A stretch of DNA of 64,000 bases from Azospirillum sp. TSO35-2. GTDB taxonomy: Bacteria > Pseudomonadota > Alphaproteobacteria > Azospirillales > Azospirillaceae. Positions 59,969 through 64,000 of the stretch are shown here, in pieces. The position numbers and the translations under genes were made by a program. The notes under the pieces were generated by a model. It did not search any database. It saw only the letters and a program-made list of their open reading frames with translations, and was not told the DNA's origin. The DNA lies in assembly GCF_003116095.1 (NCBI RefSeq), contig NZ_LGRA01000021.1, forward strand, positions 998,794 to 1,062,793, given 5' to 3'. The first letter of the stretch is position 1. Each line of letters opens with the position of its first letter.

Positions 59969-61264
59969 ATGAGCATCACCAGCGCAATGTACAGCGCCAC
60001 GTCCGGCCTGACCGCCCAGAGCAAGGCGCTCGCCAGCATCTCCAGCAACATCGCCAATTCCAGCACCACCGGCTTCAAGGGCACGGTCACCGAGTTCACG
60101 TCCTACATCAACAAGACGACGACGGTGGACGAGCAGGTCGGCGGCGTCATCGCCTCCAACACCCGCAACGTCAGCCGCCAGGGCGAGATCCAGTCGTCGG
60201 CCACCTCCACCAACCTGGCGGTGAACGGCGACGGCTTCTTCGTGGTGTCGAACGAGACCACCGACGGCGGCACCTACTTCACCCGCAACGGCTCCTTCTC
60301 CACCGATTCCAACGGCTATCTGGTCAATTCGGAAGACTACTACCTCGAAGGCTGGAAGCTGGCCGACGACGGCACCGTCAGCGCCAGCAACAAGACCTCC
60401 ACCGACAGCCTGGAAGCCATCAACCTCTCCAGCATCAAGGGCACGCCCAAGGCGACCTCGACGCTGGGGCTGGAAGCCAACCTGCCGTCCGACGCCGACA
60501 CCGGCGACAGCTTCACCACCGACATCGAAATGTTCGACGCGCTGGGCAACAGCCATTCGGTGACGATGACCTGGAGCAAGACCGCCGACAACACCTGGTC
60601 GGTCGATGCGTCGAACCCGGTCAGCTCCGACGACAGCACGACGACCACCGGCACCATCTCCGGCTTCCCGATCACCATCAGCTTCAACAGCGACGGCTCG
60701 CTGGCCAGCGCCACCCAGAACGGCACGACGGTCGATCCCTCGGCCATCTCCTACTCGGTCAGCGGCTGGACCACCGGCGCCAGCGACAGCACGGTGACGC
60801 TCGACCTCGGCACCGCCAACGGCACCGACGGGCTGACGCAATACGCGTCCGGCGAGGACACGCCGGCGATCGGCGACTGGACCGCGACGCAGAACGGCTA
60901 CGAGCCCGGCACGCTGACCGGCACCACCATCGACAGCAGCGGCATCGTGCGCGCCACCTTCGACAACGGTGAGACGCGGGCGATCTACCAGATCCCGATC
61001 GCGACCTTCGCCAACGCCGACGGGCTGGACAGCGAGAGCGGCAGCACCTTCACCCAGACCTACGAGTCCGGCAACTACCAGCTCCGCACCGCCGGCGACG
61101 GCAAGGCCGGCGATATCGAGGCCAGCTCGCTGGAAAGCTCCACCGTCGAGATGACCGACGAGTTCAGCCGGATGATCGTCGCCCAGCAGGCCTATTCCGC
61201 CGCCTCCAAGGTGATGACGACGGCGCAGGACATGCTGGACACGCTGATCTCGATGAAGCGGTGA
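59969..61264 (+). CDS. flgE: Flagellar hook protein FlgE
   Basis: A 431-residue hook subunit. The N-terminal rod-like helix signature SAMYSATSGLTAQSKAL with NIANSSTTGFK (residues 4-36) is shared by axial proteins. The middle D1/D2 domains are Thr/Ser/Asp-rich. The C-terminal helix contains SSTVEMTDEFSRMIVAQQAY near 391 and ends in TAQDMLDTLISMKR. It is exported by the flagellar type III apparatus without a cleaved signal. The length is slightly greater than the about 400 residues of enteric FlgE. It follows flgD by 37 bases with AGGTG as ribosome site. Confidence 0.94.
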   Translation: MSITSAMYSATSGLTAQSKALASISSNIANSSTTGFKGTVTEFTSYINKTTTVDEQVGGVIASNTRNVSRQGEIQSSATSTNLAVNGDGFFVVSNETTDGGTYFTRNGSFSTDSNGYLVNSEDYYLEGWKLADDGTVSASNKTSTDSLEAINLSSIKGTPKATSTLGLEANLPSDADTGDSFTTDIEMFDALGNSHSVTMTWSKTADNTWSVDASNPVSSDDSTTTTGTISGFPITISFNSDGSLASATQNGTTVDPSAISYSVSGWTTGASDSTVTLDLGTANGTDGLTQYASGEDTPAIGDWTATQNGYEPGTLTGTTIDSSGIVRATFDNGETRAIYQIPIATFANADGLDSESGSTFTQTYESGNYQLRTAGDGKAGDIEASSLESSTVEMTDEFSRMIVAQQAYSAASKVMTTAQDMLDTLISMKR

Positions 61265-61268
61265 CGCC

Positions 61269-61574
61269 ATGCCCGCCCAAAAATCCGCCCAAAGGCCCGC
61301 CAGGACACCGATCGACGACCGCTTCGCCGAACCCGAGGCCCTGTTGCTCGAGCATCGGCGGCTGGTTGCGCAGGCGCACGCGCTGCTGGCCCGCCCCAGC
61401 AGCCGGGTGGAGCGGCTGGCGCTGGCCGACGACCTCATCACCCTGATCGACCGGCTCAACGGCGCCAAGCGGCTGCTGGCCGACCGCATCCGCATGGGCC
61501 GCGCGGTGAACACCGCCGTCAGCGCCTATGGCCGGGCCGGCGCCTATGGCCGCAACGCGCCCGGCCGCCGCTGA
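61269..61574 (+). CDS. Small flagellar-locus protein, unknown
   Basis: A 101-residue basic, mostly helical protein. The central segment from about residue 22 to 80 (ALLLEHRRLVAQAHALL, RLALADDLITLIDRLNG) would form a helical hairpin, followed by a glycine/arginine-rich tail. It starts five bases after the flgE stop, so it belongs to the flagellar operon. Size and helicity fit an export chaperone of the FliT/FlgN kind or a regulatory peptide, but there is no recognisable signature. The function is unknown. Confidence 0.65.
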   Translation: MPAQKSAQRPARTPIDDRFAEPEALLLEHRRLVAQAHALLARPSSRVERLALADDLITLIDRLNGAKRLLADRIRMGRAVNTAVSAYGRAGAYGRNAPGRR

Positions 61575-61596
61575 CCCTCGTCGCCGAGGGCGCAAG

Positions 61597-61627
61597 AAAC
61601 CGCGCCAGCTTTGCCGCCGCCCCCCGT
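61597..61627 (+). promoter_or_regulatory. Flagellar-locus motif copy 2, upstream of the gene before flgK
   Basis: AAACCGCGCCAGCTTT (61597-61612), six bases, then GCCCCCCGT (61619-61627). It is an exact copy of both parts of the element at 59064-59089 with a five-base longer spacer, and lies 65 bases before the next start codon. It indicates a separate promoter for the following two genes. Confidence 0.5.
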
Positions 61628-61677
61628 GGAACCGTCAACACAGCCCGATAGGGGGCACTGAACCCGGAGGCACCGCC

Positions 61678-62226
61678 ATGGCGCTCAAGCAGACCCTGCA
61701 AAAGCCGGCCCCGCCGAAAATCGCCTTGAAGAAAGCGGTCGCCCCGGCGACCGCCGACGCACCGACGGCGCCGTCGATCTTCCTGCGCGTCGACGCGGTC
61801 GAGGTGCTGGAGGGCTTCGTCACCGAACTGGACCGCGCCGCGGAACGGGCCGAGTTGGCGGTGCGCGAGGGCCGGCCGCGCGACGCGCTGCTGGCGGCGG
61901 GCGACATGCAGTCGCTGATGCGGGCGTGGAGGGACCGGCTGGCCGACGCCCTGTCGCAGACCCGCAGCAAGCGGGTGGCCCCGGCGTTGCGCGACGCCGC
62001 CCGCGAGGCCGCCCGTCAGGTTCTGCCGACGCTCGCCGCCCGCATGCGGGTGATGGAGGCGCAGATCAAGGTCCACCGCGTTCGGCAGGAAGCGATCGGC
62101 GCCGCGCTGCGCGCCGCCTCCACCGCGCCGGTCGGCGTCTACGGCGCCAGCCTGCGCTACGGCGCGCGCACCGCGGTCCATGTGCCGACGCGCACCACCG
62201 GCCACGCCTTCGCCGTCACCGTCTGA
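61678..62226 (+). CDS. Flagellar-locus protein preceding flgK, unknown
   Basis: A 182-residue basic protein. The first 30 residues are Lys/Ala/Pro-rich (ALKQTLQKPAPPKIALKKAV), residues about 38-140 are helical and charged, and the last 40 residues look strand-rich (GVYGASLRYGARTAVHVPTR). The start follows CCCGGAGG. It sits directly before flgK, the place where the FlgK chaperone FlgN is often encoded, so a chaperone-like role is possible, but no FlgN sequence pattern is seen. It has its own upstream motif shared with flgD. Confidence 0.68.
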   Translation: MALKQTLQKPAPPKIALKKAVAPATADAPTAPSIFLRVDAVEVLEGFVTELDRAAERAELAVREGRPRDALLAAGDMQSLMRAWRDRLADALSQTRSKRVAPALRDAAREAARQVLPTLAARMRVMEAQIKVHRVRQEAIGAALRAASTAPVGVYGASLRYGARTAVHVPTRTTGHAFAVTV

Positions 62227-62253
62227 CCGCGTTCGGATTGGGGAGACACCGCC

Positions 62254-63999
62254 ATGTCGCTTCGTGTCGCGAGTTCCATCGCCACATCGGCGCTGCGCAC
62301 ATCCGAAGTCGGGATCGCGGTCGCCTCGTCCAACGTCGCCAACGCCGGCACCGACGGCTACACCCGCAAGACCGCGGCCACCGTCACCCGCGACACCGGC
62401 GTCAGCACCGCCAGCGTCGACGTGACATCGGTCACCAGCAACGTCGACCGCTTCCTGCTGAAGACCATCGTGTCGGCGCAATCCGACCTGGGCGCCGCCA
62501 AGACCCGCGACAGCTACCTCGACCAGTTGCAGTCCGCCATGGGCACGGTCGCCTCGGACGAGGACAGCAGCGGCAGCGACATCGGCTCGATGATCGACGC
62601 GCTGTCCGACACCCTGGCGACGCTGGCCACCGCGCCGGAGAGCGAAAGCGCCAAGGCCGCCACCATCCAGGACCTGTCCGATCTGGCGGAGACTCTGCGC
62701 TCCACCTCGTCGTCGGTGCAGTCGCTGCGCGCCCAGGCCGACGACGAGATCGCGACGACGGTCGACACCATCAACGACACGCTCGACACGCTGAACGACC
62801 TGAACGACCAGATCGTCAAGGGCAAGGCGCTGGGCCAGAACACCACCGACCTTGAGGACCAGCGCAACACCGCGCTGAAGAGCCTGGCGACCAACATCGA
62901 CGTCACCTATCAGGTCGACGACAGCGGCCTGATGCGGATCTCGACCAGCTCGGGGAAGTCGCTGCTCGACAGCTCGGTACACGAGCTGTCCTACACGCCG
63001 GCCGCCTCGGTCAGCGCCAGCACGGTCTACAGCGCCAGCGGCACCAGCGGCTTCAACGGCATCATGCTGAGCGGCAGCGACGTCACCGGCTCCTCGCTCG
63101 GCGGCACGCTGGGGGCGCTGGTGACGTTGCGCGACAGCGACCTGCCGGCCCAGCAGGCCAGCCTGGACGAGTTGGCGACGACCTTGATGGACACGCTGAA
63201 CGCCATCCAGAACCAGGGCACCGCCTACCCGGCACCGCAGACGCTGACCGGCACCGAAAGCGTGTCGGCTAGCGACGCCCTGAAGGTGACCAGCGGCACC
63301 CTGCGCGTCGCCGTCACCGACAGTTCGGGCACGGCGGCCGAAGTGCTGGACATCGACCTGTCCACCCTGTCGACGCTGCAGGACGTGGTCGACGCCATCA
63401 ACACGATGAGCAACGCCAGCGCCTCGATCTCCAGCGACGGCAAGCTGGTGATCCAGGCCGACAGCGCTGACAACGGCATCGCGCTCGGCGGTGACGACGG
63501 CGCGTTTTCGACCGCCTACGGCATGAACGACCTGCTGACCGGCACCGGCGCCTCCGACATCAAGGTGGCGGGCCGCATCACCGCCGACAGCAGCCTGCTC
63601 GCCACCTCCGCCCTGTCGGACACCAGCGGCCTGACCGCCGGCGACACGGTGCTGACCAGCGGCGAGGGCTCGGTGGCGAGCGCGCTGAAGGCCGCCTTCT
63701 CCGCCAGCCAAAGCTTCGACGCCGCCGGCGGCCTGACCGGGCGGAGCACGACCTTCGCCAGCTACGCCGGCGCGGTGATCCAGAACGCGGCGACGCTCGC
63801 CGACACGGCATCGACCGCCTACGACAGCCAGGAAACCTACACCAGCAGCCTGGAGACGACCTTTTCGTCCCAGAGCGGCGTCAACGTCGACGAGGAGACC
63901 GCGGCGATCTCCACCCTGCAATCCGCCTACGAGGCCGCCGCGGCGGTCATGAAGACGTTGCAGGAGATGTTCGACACGGCGCTCGACATGGTCCAGTAG
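62254..63999 (+). CDS. flgK: Flagellar hook-associated protein 1 FlgK
   Basis: A 581-residue hook-filament junction protein. The N-terminal axial motif is SIATSALRTSEVGIAVASSNVANAGT-like (residues 6-31), with the Asn-rich turn typical of the family. Long coiled-coil helices follow (about 60-210, LADTLATLATAPESESAK), a variable Thr/Ser-rich exposed domain (about 230-480) and a C-terminal helix beginning near TSSLETTFSSQSGVNVDEE and ending MKTLQEMFDTALDMVQ. The conserved SGVNVDEE is diagnostic of FlgK/FlgL. The gene ends one base before the window edge; flgL would be expected next. Confidence 0.93.
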   Translation: MSLRVASSIATSALRTSEVGIAVASSNVANAGTDGYTRKTAATVTRDTGVSTASVDVTSVTSNVDRFLLKTIVSAQSDLGAAKTRDSYLDQLQSAMGTVASDEDSSGSDIGSMIDALSDTLATLATAPESESAKAATIQDLSDLAETLRSTSSSVQSLRAQADDEIATTVDTINDTLDTLNDLNDQIVKGKALGQNTTDLEDQRNTALKSLATNIDVTYQVDDSGLMRISTSSGKSLLDSSVHELSYTPAASVSASTVYSASGTSGFNGIMLSGSDVTGSSLGGTLGALVTLRDSDLPAQQASLDELATTLMDTLNAIQNQGTAYPAPQTLTGTESVSASDALKVTSGTLRVAVTDSSGTAAEVLDIDLSTLSTLQDVVDAINTMSNASASISSDGKLVIQADSADNGIALGGDDGAFSTAYGMNDLLTGTGASDIKVAGRITADSSLLATSALSDTSGLTAGDTVLTSGEGSVASALKAAFSASQSFDAAGGLTGRSTTFASYAGAVIQNAATLADTASTAYDSQETYTSSLETTFSSQSGVNVDEETAAISTLQSAYEAAAAVMKTLQEMFDTALDMVQ

Positions 64000-64000
64000 A

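Overview
The window is very GC-rich, densely packed bacterial DNA with short gaps, many ATGA/TGATG stop-start overlaps and long antisense shadow frames. The gene content points to an alphaproteobacterium of the Rhodospirillales, most likely Azospirillum or a close relative. The indicators are a DUF2336 protein beside a MarR-type regulator, a NIT-ANTAR nitrate sensor, a type I sulfide:quinone oxidoreductase, pqqABCDE next to a lanthanide-type quinoprotein alcohol dehydrogenase, and an alphaproteobacterial flgD-flgE-flgK block. The genus is an inference. I see no rRNA, tRNA, CRISPR array, insertion sequence or prophage. Layout: 0-2.8 kb holds an ABC importer (fused two-domain permease plus ATPase) whose binding protein probably lies just upstream. 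2.8-6.6 kb holds a metallophosphoesterase/nucleotidyltransferase pair, an HTH protein and an FMN-dependent L-lactate dehydrogenase. 6.6-12.8 kb holds a small basic protein, the NIT-ANTAR regulator, sulfide:quinone oxidoreductase, the DUF2336/MarR pair and galE. 13.3-28 kb is the most distinctive region. A type I secretion ABC protein and its membrane-fusion partner precede a small protein made almost entirely of 19 calcium-binding RTX nonapeptides. A tightly coupled run follows: large family-2 glycosyltransferase, SAM methyltransferase, family-4 glycosyltransferase, a second family-2-like protein that has lost its catalytic acids, another family-4 glycosyltransferase, a polysaccharide pyruvyl transferase-like protein and a tail-anchored coiled-coil protein. 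It looks like a locus that builds a surface glycan and exports an RTX protein. 28-33.4 kb is a DNA-repair block: an Mfd-type translocase, bifunctional Ada with a matching upstream Ada box, and a 2-oxoglutarate/Fe(II) oxygenase coupled to ada. 33.4-47.9 kb is a complete quinoprotein alcohol-oxidation island. It contains the PQQ-associated ABC system with its beta-propeller, a MxaJ-like binding protein, a SoxYZ-like carrier, a metallohydrolase, the dehydrogenase with the lanthanide Asp signature, its cytochrome c, an orphan LuxR-type response regulator, a CxxxCW rhodanese-like protein and pqqABCDE. An identical 11-base core precedes two of its transcription units. 47.9-53.3 kb holds an Lrp-type regulator divergent from an isochorismatase-like hydrolase, a 57-residue hydrophilic protein and a four-gene importer in the order yehZ-yehY-yehX-yehW. 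53.4-58.3 kb holds an E1 alpha/E1 beta dehydrogenase pair without E2 or E3, a cytochrome c, and a two-domain beta-oxidation enzyme. 58.4-64 kb holds an unknown 165-residue protein, then flgD, flgE, two unknown flagellar-locus proteins and flgK. A 16-base motif is repeated upstream of flgD and upstream of the gene preceding flgK.
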